Assembly (NCBI GenBank): GCA_964392655.1
Contig: CAYMQY010000059.1
Coordinates: 1-20,584, forward strand
Source: M3007 sp964392655
Lineage (GTDB): Bacteria; Bacteroidota; Bacteroidia; Chitinophagales; Saprospiraceae
Length of the DNA: 20,584 nt
Reading direction: 5' to 3'
Shown here: positions 14,448 through 20,584 of the stretch, in pieces
How positions within the stretch are numbered: position 1 is the first letter of the stretch
Layout of the letters: every line of letters begins with the position of its first letter
Notes under the pieces: model-generated
The model's database searches: none
What the model was told of the DNA's origin: nothing
What the model saw: only the letters and a program-made list of their open reading frames with translations
Position numbers and translations under genes: made by a program

Positions 14448-14533
14448 GCTGGAAACGGTTTAGATTATGAAAGAACGTTTGTATTTTTTTTCCGGATTAA
14501 AATTCTGTTCGAGTCCCAAAGGTGAAAATTATC

Positions 14534-14541
14534 CAAACATA
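14534..14541 (-). promoter_or_regulatory. -7 box of the predicted small transcript
   Basis: Minus-strand TATGTTTG fits TAnnTTTG, set in an A/T-rich stretch. The nearest TTTTG lies 27 nt upstream, further than the usual 17-23 nt. Confidence 0.4.
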
Positions 14542-14788
14542 AAAAAAAATTTCCCGAAAGTTTTTTTTCAAAATGCGGGTAGTCCCGGCTCCGCTGAAAG
14601 TTAGGGGGCACAGTTTGCGCTCGATAACCTACCTTTGCTGCCTGTTCTGTCGTGTGCAAATGTGTTCTTTCGGAGGTACGCAACCTTTTGTTGCAGCAAC
14701 TCGTATGTTGTCGGGCCTTCAGAGTACGTGTTTGCATTTTGTTTTTTTGAGGCCTTTGCCTCCTGGTTTACGGCATCTTCATCATTTG

Positions 14789-14796
14789 TACTTTTG
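14789..14796 (+). promoter_or_regulatory. -7 promoter box of the capA-capB-like operon
   Basis: TACTTTTG fits TAnnTTTG and lies 22 nt before the ATG at 14819, which would give a very short leader. No TTG is at the standard distance. TACCTTTG at 14630-14637 is an alternative, with a longer leader of about 170 nt. Confidence 0.45.
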
Positions 14797-14818
14797 AGAT
14801 CATAAAAGTCTTTGGCGC

Positions 14819-15853
14819 ATGGTTTACGGCAACATTCTGGAAACAATCGGAAAAACCCCATTGGTTCGATTGAACAACGTAGTAGCAGATATTCCAGCCA
14901 CTGTTTACGCAAAACTGGAAGCATTCAACCCCGGCCTGAGCGCCAAGGACCGAATTGCGCTCCACATCATCGAGCGCGCCGAACTGATGGGCAAACTCGG
15001 CCCCGGCGGCACCGTCGTGGATGCCACCAGCGGCAATACCGGCTTCAGCCTTGCCATGGTGTGCGCCATCAAGGGATACCGTTGCGTACTGACGGTAACC
15101 AGCAAAATTTCCGAGGACAAACTCAACAACCTGCGTGCCATGGGGGCCGAAGTAATCCTGTGCCCCAAAGACGCCAAACCCAACGACCCCAACTCGTACT
15201 ACCGCCGCGCCGAACAACTTGCCAAAGAAATTCCGGGAGCGTTTTATGCCAACCAGAATTTCAATATGGACAACAGCGACGCCCACTACTTCAGCACCGG
15301 ACCCGAAATCTGGGACGAAACCAACGGCCGCGTCACCTGGATCGTCGGCAGCGCCAGCACCGGCGGCACCCTCTGCGGCTCGGCCCGCTACCTCAAGGAG
15401 CAAAACCCCAATCTGAAAGTGGTGGCGGTGGATGCCTATGGCTCCGTACTCAAAAAATACCACGAAACCGGCGTGTACGACGAAAACGAAATCTACTCGT
15501 ACCGGATCGAAGGCACCGGAAAGAACATCATCCCCGGCAATATTGACTTCGAATTGATTGACCGCTTCGTGAAAGTCACCGACCGCGACAGCGCCTTTCA
15601 GGCCCGCGCACTGGCCCGCAAGGAGGGCATACTCGCCGGCTACTCCAGCGGCGCCACCCTGCAATGCCTGCACCAGATCAAAAACGAACTCACCCCCGAC
15701 GACGTTGTGGTGCTCATCTTTGCCGACCACGGCAGCAAGTACGTGAGCAAAATTTTCAACGACGAGTGGATGCGTGCCGAAGGATTTCTGACACAAGAAT
15801 CCGAACAACCCGAACCTGTCAAGGTCTCCGAACGCAACTCGGTTCTTTGCTAA
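14819..15853 (+). CDS. PLP-dependent cysteine synthase/CBS-like enzyme, candidate cysteate synthase
   Basis: A 344-residue fold-type II PLP enzyme. Lys43 in NPGLSAKDRIAL forms the Schiff base; TSGNTG (70-75) binds the substrate carboxylate; GSASTGGT (177-184) binds the PLP phosphate; and DHGSKYVSKIFNDEWM matches the C-terminal signature of cystathionine beta-synthases, although no CBS regulatory domains are present. The family replaces the beta-substituent of serine, O-acetylserine or O-phosphoserine. It is followed 64 nt later by an alpha-oxoamine synthase. That pairing is the one described for capnine synthesis in Bacteroidota, where CapA makes cysteate from O-phosphoserine and sulfite. So cysteate synthase is my preferred function (inferred from context); cystathionine beta-synthase or ordinary cysteine synthase remains possible. 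Confidence 0.8.
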   Translation: MVYGNILETIGKTPLVRLNNVVADIPATVYAKLEAFNPGLSAKDRIALHIIERAELMGKLGPGGTVVDATSGNTGFSLAMVCAIKGYRCVLTVTSKISEDKLNNLRAMGAEVILCPKDAKPNDPNSYYRRAEQLAKEIPGAFYANQNFNMDNSDAHYFSTGPEIWDETNGRVTWIVGSASTGGTLCGSARYLKEQNPNLKVVAVDAYGSVLKKYHETGVYDENEIYSYRIEGTGKNIIPGNIDFELIDRFVKVTDRDSAFQARALARKEGILAGYSSGATLQCLHQIKNELTPDDVVVLIFADHGSKYVSKIFNDEWMRAEGFLTQESEQPEPVKVSERNSVLC

Positions 15854-15863
15854 CAATTTAACA

Positions 15864-15910
15864 ATCAAAACTTTCACCCGCCGGAGCTTTGGCGAAGGAG
15901 GGCAAAACTC
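15864..15910 (+). repeat. 47-nt dispersed palindromic repeat, copy 2
   Basis: Matches the reverse complement of 6667-6713 at 40 of 47 positions. It fills most of the gap between the two PLP-enzyme genes and ends 7 nt before the GTG start of the second. The core is an imperfect palindrome around GCTTTGGC. Confidence 0.8.
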
Positions 15911-15917
15911 GTCACCT

Positions 15918-17162
15918 GTGGATCTTTTCACCCGCATACTCGAACAAGCCGGCCCCCTCGGCAAATACGCCGACATGGCCGAAGGCTATTTCATGTTCCC
16001 CAAACTCGAAGGCGAACTCGGCAACCGCATGTACTTCCAGGGCAAGGAAGTCGTCTGCTGGAGCATCAACAACTACCTCGGCCTGGCCAACCACCCCGAA
16101 GTGCGCAAGGCCGACGCCGAAAGCGCCGCCCGCTGGGGCCTCGCCTACCCCATGGGCGCCCGCATGATGAGCGGCGAAACCAGTCAGCACAACAAACTGG
16201 AAACCGGTCTGGCGCATTTCGTCGGCAAGGAAGCCGGCTACCTGCTCAACTTCGGCTACCAGGGCATCATGTCCGTCATTGACGCCCTGCTGTCGCGCCG
16301 CGACGTGGTGGTGTACGACTCCGAAAGCCACGCCTGCATCGTGGATGCCGTGCGCATGCACCTCGGCAAACGCTTTGCCTACACCCACAACGACATCGCA
16401 AGCCTGCACAAAAACCTCGAGCGCGCGGCCAAAATAACAGAAGAAACCGGCGGCGGCATCCTTGTCATTACCGAAGGCGTGTTCGGCATGCGCGGCGACC
16501 AGGGCAAACTGCGCGAAGTCGTGGCCCTCAAGGAACAATACAATTTCCGCCTGCTCATAGACGACGCCCACGGCTTCGGCATGCTGGGCAAAACCGGCGC
16601 CGGTACCGCTGAAGAACAAGGCGTAACCGACGACGTGGACCTCTACTTCAGCACCTTCGCCAAAAGTATGGCGCTCATCGGCGCCTTCATTGCCGGTCCC
16701 GCGCCCATCATCCGCTACCTGCGCTACAACATGCGCTCGCAGATTTTTGCCAAATCGCTGCCCATGCCCATCGTGGAGGGCGCGCTCAAACGTTTCGAGT
16801 TGTTGAAATCGAAACCCGAACTGCGCGAAAAACTGTGGCAAAACGTACGCGCCCTGCAAAGCGGCCTGCGCGAACGCGGCTTCAACATCGGCGACACCAA
16901 TACCTGCGTCACGCCCGTGTATATGCGCGGCGAGGTAGAAGAAGCCACTGCACTGGTACGGGATATGCGCGAGAACTTCGGCGTGTTCTGCTCCATCGTG
17001 GCCTACCCCGTGATCCCGAAAGGCATGCTCATCCTGCGCCTCATCCCCACCGCCATGCACACCGACGAAGACATCCGCATCACGCTGGAGGCGTTCTCGG
17101 CAGTTCGGGAAAAAATGGAGCGCGGGGAGTACCGACAAGTAGAGCAGATGCAAGGAGCATAA
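15918..17162 (+). CDS. alpha-oxoamine synthase (SPT/KBL-like), candidate cysteate acyltransferase
   Basis: A 414-residue fold-type I PLP enzyme of the alpha-oxoamine synthase family, which condenses an amino acid with an acyl thioester and releases CO2. Seen: NNYLGLANHPEV at 51-62, His138 in SESHACIVDA that stacks on PLP, IDDAHGFGMLGKTGAGT at 214-230 with Asp216 and His218, and the PLP lysine Lys249 in STFAKSMALIGAF. The start is GTG at 15918; no ATG is available before the upstream stop. Relatives are serine palmitoyltransferase, 2-amino-3-ketobutyrate ligase and 8-amino-7-oxononanoate synthase. Directly after a cysteate-synthase-like gene, the best inference is the CapB-type enzyme that joins cysteate and a fatty acyl thioester into 3-ketocapnine. 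Serine palmitoyltransferase for sphingolipids is the main alternative. The operon ends in a strong terminator. Confidence 0.82.
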   Translation: MDLFTRILEQAGPLGKYADMAEGYFMFPKLEGELGNRMYFQGKEVVCWSINNYLGLANHPEVRKADAESAARWGLAYPMGARMMSGETSQHNKLETGLAHFVGKEAGYLLNFGYQGIMSVIDALLSRRDVVVYDSESHACIVDAVRMHLGKRFAYTHNDIASLHKNLERAAKITEETGGGILVITEGVFGMRGDQGKLREVVALKEQYNFRLLIDDAHGFGMLGKTGAGTAEEQGVTDDVDLYFSTFAKSMALIGAFIAGPAPIIRYLRYNMRSQIFAKSLPMPIVEGALKRFELLKSKPELREKLWQNVRALQSGLRERGFNIGDTNTCVTPVYMRGEVEEATALVRDMRENFGVFCSIVAYPVIPKGMLILRLIPTAMHTDEDIRITLEAFSAVREKMERGEYRQVEQMQGA

Positions 17163-17189
17163 TTGAAATCAGTACTCCGGTTCGCAAAG

Positions 17190-17237
17190 AAAAAGAGGCT
17201 CACAGCGGTATTTATGCCATGGTGAGCCTCTTTTTTT
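17190..17237 (+). terminator. Rho-independent terminator of the PLP-enzyme operon
   Basis: AAAAAGAGGCTCAC (17190-17203) and GTGAGCCTCTTTTT (17222-17235) form a perfect 14-bp stem, followed by more T. It is 27 nt past the stop. The A-run on the left side makes it potentially bidirectional. The stem sequence is shared with the repeat at 9588-9664. Confidence 0.85.
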
Positions 17238-17307
17238 GTGATAAATACGAAGGAACAAGACTGGAAACAATCAATCAAAAGCGGGCAGGTTATCCCAACG
17301 ATTCAAC

Positions 17308-17342
17308 CTTACAAATCCAAAGTTGAACTTTGAATTTGTAAG
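17308..17342. repeat. 35-nt near-perfect palindrome (TTACAAAT type)
   Basis: CTTACAAAT pairs with ATTTGTAAG (9 bp), one mismatch, then CAAAGT pairs with ACTTTG (6 bp) around a TGA loop. No T-run follows, so it is not a terminator. It could be an operator for the gene starting at 17507 or a dispersed repeat. Confidence 0.75.
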
Positions 17343-17452
17343 ACCGGGGCCAAAAAATTATTTCACGCCCGGCACTTGATTGCCTCATGCAGTATGCCGC
17401 GCAATATTCTCCACCACCCCGGCAGTGTTGATTCCAGACGGACCCGGTGTTT

Positions 17453-17486
17453 TTTGTTTTTCAATGTAGTTTCTTTGGTAAATTTG
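17453..17486 (+). promoter_or_regulatory. promoter of the HsdR-like gene
   Basis: TTTG at 17453-17456 and TAAATTTG at 17479-17486 are 22 nt apart, within the Bacteroidota range. Transcription would begin near 17493, only about 14 nt before the first ATG, so the ATG pair at 17507/17510 is favoured over the frame's earlier ATG at 17447. Confidence 0.6.
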
Positions 17487-17506
17487 TGGCTGGTAATGAA
17501 ATCATT

Positions 17507-19849
17507 ATGATGAACGAAGCCGATACCAGAGCCAATCTGATTGACCCCGCCCTCCACGAAGCCGGCTGGAAAGGGGCTGCCGTTTTGCAACGGGAATATG
17601 TGTTCACAGATGGCCGAAAACTCATCGGCAACAAGCGCGGAGAGCGACTGATCGCCGACTACGTGCTGAAAAAGAACAACACCCTCCTCGCATTTGTAGA
17701 AGCCAAAGCCGAAAACCTGTCGCCCACCGAAGGACTCGAACAAGTCAAAAACTACGGCATCAAACTCGGCCTCCACATCGTTTTCAGCACCAACGGCCAC
17801 AAAATTTACCAATTCGATTTGCGAACGGGGCGCGGAGCATACATCGAGCGCTACCCAAACCCGGAAGAACTGTACCGCCTGATCTTCGGCGCACCAAACC
17901 CGCTGAAAGAAAAACTCCTCGCCATCCCGCTCCAGAACAGCGGCAAACAGGAGCGGTATTATCAGGAAATTGCCATTCGAAAAACGATGGAGGCCGTGGG
18001 CGACGGCAAAAAAAGAGTGCTGCTCACGCTGGCAACCGGAACAGGCAAAACTTACGTCGCCTTCCAAATCGCGTACAAACTCTACGAGGCCAAATGGAAC
18101 GTGGACGGCGCCGACCGCCGCCCCAAAGTCCTGTTCCTCGCCGACCGCAACATCCTCGCCGATCAGGCCATCAACGCCTTCAACTACTTCGACAAAGACC
18201 TCGTGAAAATCACCGGGCGCGAAATCCGAAAACGCAACGGACAGCCGCCCACCGAGCGCAATTTTTACTTCGCCATTTACCAGGCCATCGCCGACCGGGG
18301 CGACCAAAACGCGCCCGCCACAGACGACGACGACGTGCAGGAAGGTTTTTACAAACTCTACCCGCCCGATTTTTTCGATGTCGTCATCATTGACGAATGC
18401 CACCGGGGAAGCGCCACCGACGACGGCAACTGGCGAAAAATCCTCGATCACTTCGGCTCGGCCCTGCACATCGGCCTGACCGCCACGCCCCGCCGGCAAG
18501 ACAACGCCGATACCTACCAGTATTTCGGCGAGCCGGTTTACCAATACTCCCTGATTGACGGCATCAACGACGGCTTCCTCACGCCGTACAAGGTGCTGCA
18601 ACTCGCCACCAACCTCGACAATTACCAGTTTCATCAAAGCGACCGCGTCGTGCAAGGCTCCGTCGAAAAAGAGGAATACCAACTCTCCGACTTCGAGCGC
18701 AACCTCAGCATCCCGCAGCGGACCGACTTTATAGCCCGCCAAATCCTGCAAAACATCCGCCCGCTCGACAAAACCATCGTGTTCTGCGTGACCCAGCAAC
18801 ACGCCGCCGACATGCGCGACGCCATCAACCGCCACAAAAAAAACAACGACCCCAACTACTGCGTCCGCATCACCAGCAACGACGGCTCCACCGGCAAAGA
18901 GCTGCTCGAACTTTTCCGCGACAACGACAAAACCATGCCCGTCATCGTCACCTCCTCGCAAATGCTGACGACGGGCGTGGACGTGCTGAATGTGCGCAAC
19001 ATCGTCATCGTGCGCCAAATCAACTCCATGACCGAGTTCAAACAAATCGTCGGACGCGGCACAAGGCTGTACGAATCGAAAGATTTTTTCACCATCATTG
19101 ATTTTTCCGACTCCACCGACCTGTTCAAAGACCCCGCCTGGGACGGCTCCACCGATTATGTTATCGCCGACCCGCTGCCGGTATCGGCGGAGGAGCCGCC
19201 CCGCGAGTCGCTGCCGGAGCACGCCAAAGACCCGGCAGACCCGCCGCCGGCGCCGCCCCTCACCGTCGTCGAACTCGGAAAAGGCAGAAAAATCGAAATC
19301 ACGAAAAGGAAATACTCCTACGTCAGCGCGAGCGGCCAAACCCTCGACGCGGAAGCCTACCTGCGCGAAATCGTGGGCCATTTGCCCGCGCTGTATCAGG
19401 ACGAGGCACAACTGCGCCGCATCTGGCAAGACCCCAAAACCCGCAAGGCACTGCTCCAAAAACTCGAACTCGAAGGCCTGGCCGGCGAACAACTCACCGA
19501 ATTCAAACGCCTGCTCCGGGCCGAGCACTCCGACGTGCTCGACGTGCTGACCTTCCTGCAGTACAACCGCGAACTGACCACCTACACCGAGCGCGTGCTG
19601 AAAACAAAAGCCGACAAAGCATTCTTTGAGCGATACCGCGACCTGCGCGCCAAAAACTTCCTGTATTTCATCCTCGACCAGTACGAACAGTACGGCGTGC
19701 AGGAACTCGACCCCGAAAACCTCTCGCAACTCATCCAAAAAAGCCTGTTCAAAGGCGACCGCAGGCAAGCCGTGCAGGCGTTCGGCGGAAATGCGGCGCT
19801 GATTCAGCAGGCGTTTCTGGATTTGCAGGTGGTATTGTTTCGGTCCTGA
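17507..19849 (+). CDS. hsdR: type I restriction endonuclease subunit R (HsdR, EcoEI-like)
   Basis: A 780-residue HsdR-type translocase-nuclease. The N-terminal HSDR_N nuclease is intact: Asp51 in LIADYVL and Glu65-Ala-Lys67 in FVEAKAE, the PD-(D/E)xK core. The superfamily 2 helicase follows: Walker A TLATGTGKT at 174-182, DECH at 296-299, LTATPRR at 324-330, and QIVGRGTRL at 513-521. After a Pro-rich linker (DPPPAPP) comes a helical C-terminal domain like EcoEI_R_C. Length is normal for EcoEI-like subunits. The start is one of two adjacent ATGs (17507 or 17510). HsdM and HsdS, needed for target choice and protection, are not in the window: the PLP operon lies before it and a transposase after it. 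They may lie beyond the right edge, or the system may be decayed or orphan. Confidence 0.88.
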   Translation: MMNEADTRANLIDPALHEAGWKGAAVLQREYVFTDGRKLIGNKRGERLIADYVLKKNNTLLAFVEAKAENLSPTEGLEQVKNYGIKLGLHIVFSTNGHKIYQFDLRTGRGAYIERYPNPEELYRLIFGAPNPLKEKLLAIPLQNSGKQERYYQEIAIRKTMEAVGDGKKRVLLTLATGTGKTYVAFQIAYKLYEAKWNVDGADRRPKVLFLADRNILADQAINAFNYFDKDLVKITGREIRKRNGQPPTERNFYFAIYQAIADRGDQNAPATDDDDVQEGFYKLYPPDFFDVVIIDECHRGSATDDGNWRKILDHFGSALHIGLTATPRRQDNADTYQYFGEPVYQYSLIDGINDGFLTPYKVLQLATNLDNYQFHQSDRVVQGSVEKEEYQLSDFERNLSIPQRTDFIARQILQNIRPLDKTIVFCVTQQHAADMRDAINRHKKNNDPNYCVRITSNDGSTGKELLELFRDNDKTMPVIVTSSQMLTTGVDVLNVRNIVIVRQINSMTEFKQIVGRGTRLYESKDFFTIIDFSDSTDLFKDPAWDGSTDYVIADPLPVSAEEPPRESLPEHAKDPADPPPAPPLTVVELGKGRKIEITKRKYSYVSASGQTLDAEAYLREIVGHLPALYQDEAQLRRIWQDPKTRKALLQKLELEGLAGEQLTEFKRLLRAEHSDVLDVLTFLQYNRELTTYTERVLKTKADKAFFERYRDLRAKNFLYFILDQYEQYGVQELDPENLSQLIQKSLFKGDRRQAVQAFGGNAALIQQAFLDLQVVLFRS

Positions 19850-19882
19850 TCGGCGTCATTTTTAACCAAAAACACCTGCAAT

Positions 19883-20335
19883 ATGGCAAACACCTATTCA
19901 CAAATGTACGCCCACTGCGTCTGGGCGGTAAAAAGACGCGACCCGCTGATTCCGGCAGAACATCGTGAAGAAGTGCATCGGTACATCACGGAGGTTGTCA
20001 AAAGGCGCGGACAGAAACTGATTTGCATTTTTTGTATGCCCAACCACATCCACATGTTAATCGGGTTTCGCCCGAATGTGGCCGTGTCGGATGTGGTTCG
20101 GGACGTAAAACGGGAGTCGTCCGAGTTCATTTCAGGCAAGAGGTGGACGCCGTTCAAATTTGAGTGGCAGGAAGGGTTTGGGTGTTTTACCTGCTCCCAC
20201 GCCGATCTGGACAAGGTTTGTGCGTACATTTTAAATCAGGAAGAACATCACAGCAAGCGTAGTTTTGAGGAAGAATATCAGTTGTTTATGAAAAAATTCG
20301 GCGTTGAGTACGATGAAAAATATCTGTTTGATTAA
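19883..20335 (+). CDS. IS200-like / REP-associated (RAYT-type) Y1 transposase
   Basis: A 150-residue single-domain Y1 HUH transposase (Transposase_17). The metal-binding HUH motif is PNHIHMLIG with His55 and His57, and the nucleophile is Tyr115 in AYILNQEEHH. FKFEWQEGFG (91-100) and EYDEKYLFD at the end are typical of the Bacteroidota group. All catalytic residues are present, so it looks active. IS200/IS605 transposases cut single-stranded DNA at foot-of-hairpin sites; RAYT relatives act on REP palindromes. Only 33 nt separate it from the HsdR-like gene, too little for a normal left-end hairpin, while five palindromic repeats follow it directly. That favours a RAYT-like or single-copy resident gene over a complete insertion sequence (inferred). 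Confidence 0.88.
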   Translation: MANTYSQMYAHCVWAVKRRDPLIPAEHREEVHRYITEVVKRRGQKLICIFCMPNHIHMLIGFRPNVAVSDVVRDVKRESSEFISGKRWTPFKFEWQEGFGCFTCSHADLDKVCAYILNQEEHHSKRSFEEEYQLFMKKFGVEYDEKYLFD

Positions 20336-20345
20336 TGACGCAGGC

Positions 20346-20584
20346 ACAGGAAACCCCTGACGGGATTAATCCAATGCATCCAGGGCGGGCTATAAACAGG
20401 AAATCCCTATGGGATTGGCATTATGATCCGGGGCTATAAACAGGAAATCCCTACGGGATTGGCATTATGATCCGGGCATTTCTACAAACAGGAAACCCCT
20501 GACGGGGTTAATCCAATGCTTCCGGGACGGGCTATAAACAGGGATTCCCTACGGGAATTCTCCCAAACCCCGGCAGTATCCAGG
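20346..20584. repeat. array of five REP-like palindromic repeats
   Basis: Five units begin ACAGG at 20346, 20396, 20440, 20488 and 20538 (spacing 50, 44, 48, 50). Each has a short hairpin: AATCCC/GGGATT in units 2 and 3, AACCCC/GGGGTT in unit 4, ATTCCC/GGGAAT in unit 5, and a one-mismatch AACCCC/GGGATT form in unit 1. Most units then carry a second weak stem (GGAT...ATCC) and CGGG. GGGCTATAAACAGG junctions recur. The stems change on both sides together, so the structure is conserved. The array may continue past the window. Confidence 0.85.

Larger units (their letters stand above)
14270..14527 (-). ncRNA. predicted small transcript (ncRNA or short-peptide mRNA)
   Basis: Bounded by a -7 box on the minus strand (TATGTTTG, 14541-14534) and the terminator at 14310-14270, giving a transcript of about 255 nt. 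It contains a second stable hairpin (TCCCAGA pairing with TCTGGGA, 14365-14395). It does not match tRNA, 6S, SRP RNA or tmRNA features that I can recognise. Either it is a regulatory RNA or it encodes the 30-residue peptide at 14355-14447. No TTG element was found at the correct spacing, and nothing proves expression. Confidence 0.4.
14123..14818. other. 696-nt divergent intergenic region (exbB / capA-like)
   Basis: Contains, left to right: the exbB promoter (14186-14213, minus), a strong hairpin acting as a minus-strand terminator (14270-14310), a run of eight G (14347-14354), a second hairpin (14367-14395), a 30-codon hydrophobic ORF on the minus strand (14355-14447), a minus-strand -7 box (14534-14541), and two plus-strand TAnnTTTG boxes (TACCTTTG 14630-14637; TACTTTTG 14789-14796). 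The part from 14560 to 14780 is otherwise featureless to me. Confidence 0.6.
17238..17506. other. intergenic region before the HsdR-like gene
   Basis: Holds the TTACAAAT hairpin (17308-17342) and the hsdR promoter (17453-17486). A very long frame on the minus strand (17363-19768) passes through it but is a shadow of the HsdR gene. Otherwise I see nothing between 17343 and 17450. Confidence 0.5.

Noticed and set aside
14500..14520. tRNA T-arm-like TTCGAGTCC
   Set aside because: The flanking bases do not form a T-stem, and no acceptor or anticodon arm can be drawn on either strand.
14768..15976. 402-codon antisense frame over the cysteate-synthase-like gene
   Set aside because: Shadow frame; the sense gene carries all catalytic motifs.
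15912..17153. 413-codon antisense frame over the alpha-oxoamine synthase
   Set aside because: Shadow of the sense gene, which has complete PLP-enzyme motifs; the antisense product is His/Ala/Val-rich and featureless.
17363..19768. 801-codon open frame antisense to the HsdR-like gene
   Set aside because: It mirrors a real gene with all helicase and nuclease motifs. Its translation is a Val/Phe/Gly/Ala-rich shadow without domains, caused by high third-position GC.
20346..20584. CRISPR array
   Set aside because: The units are not identical, spacing varies with no constant-length unique spacers, and each unit is itself a hairpin with paired changes. No cas genes are present.

Overview
The window is a piece of a Bacteroidota genome, most likely Saprospiria or a close relative (the class is a guess). 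The phylum call rests on several things seen here: boxes matching the Bacteroidota sigma-factor -7 consensus TAnnTTTG in front of many genes, start codons mostly without Shine-Dalgarno sequences, an ExbB-ExbD-TonB set of Bacteroidota type, and a PLP-enzyme pair that fits sulfonolipid (capnine) synthesis. Two 100-N runs (3508-3607, 7682-7781) are scaffold gaps, and the left one truncates a gene.

Layout. 64-2353 (minus): a soluble ParA ATPase, a small ribbon-helix-helix-like partner and a DUF3137 membrane protein. 2354-3507: an AT-rich control region, then a HTH/S24 autocleavable-type repressor ending in a terminator. 3608-4101 (minus): RluA-type pseudouridine synthase, C-terminus lost in the gap. 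4227-5105: bestrophin-like channel. 5130-7617 (minus): a membrane cluster made of an RDD protein, a 181-aa coiled-coil protein and a PspA-like coiled-coil protein with an added two-helix membrane anchor. 7822-9517 (plus): pssA, purS, rsmI, probably one transcript. 9873-11912: a TMTC-like multi-membrane protein with a TPR tail. 11918-14122 (minus): exbB, exbD, tonB. 14123-14818: a 0.7-kb divergent region holding the exbB promoter, the capA promoter and a probable small transcript with its own promoter and terminator. 14819-17162 (plus): a candidate cysteate synthase and cysteate acyltransferase pair, closed by a strong terminator. 17507-19849: a type I restriction HsdR-like protein without HsdM or HsdS in view. 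19883-20335: an IS200-like/RAYT transposase followed by five palindromic repeats running to the window edge.

The window is mostly housekeeping and envelope genes, but its intergenic DNA is full of palindromic or dispersed repeat families: GATGAGC tandem units; a GTGAGCCTCTTTTT family; a 47-nt element placed just before two start codons; GGCAGGG hairpins; a TTACAAAT hairpin; and AATCCC/GGGATT hairpins beside the transposase. The least explained gene sets are the RDD/coiled-coil/anchored-PspA cluster, the ParA-small partner-DUF3137 cluster and the small transcript upstream of exbB. No CRISPR array, rRNA or tRNA was found.
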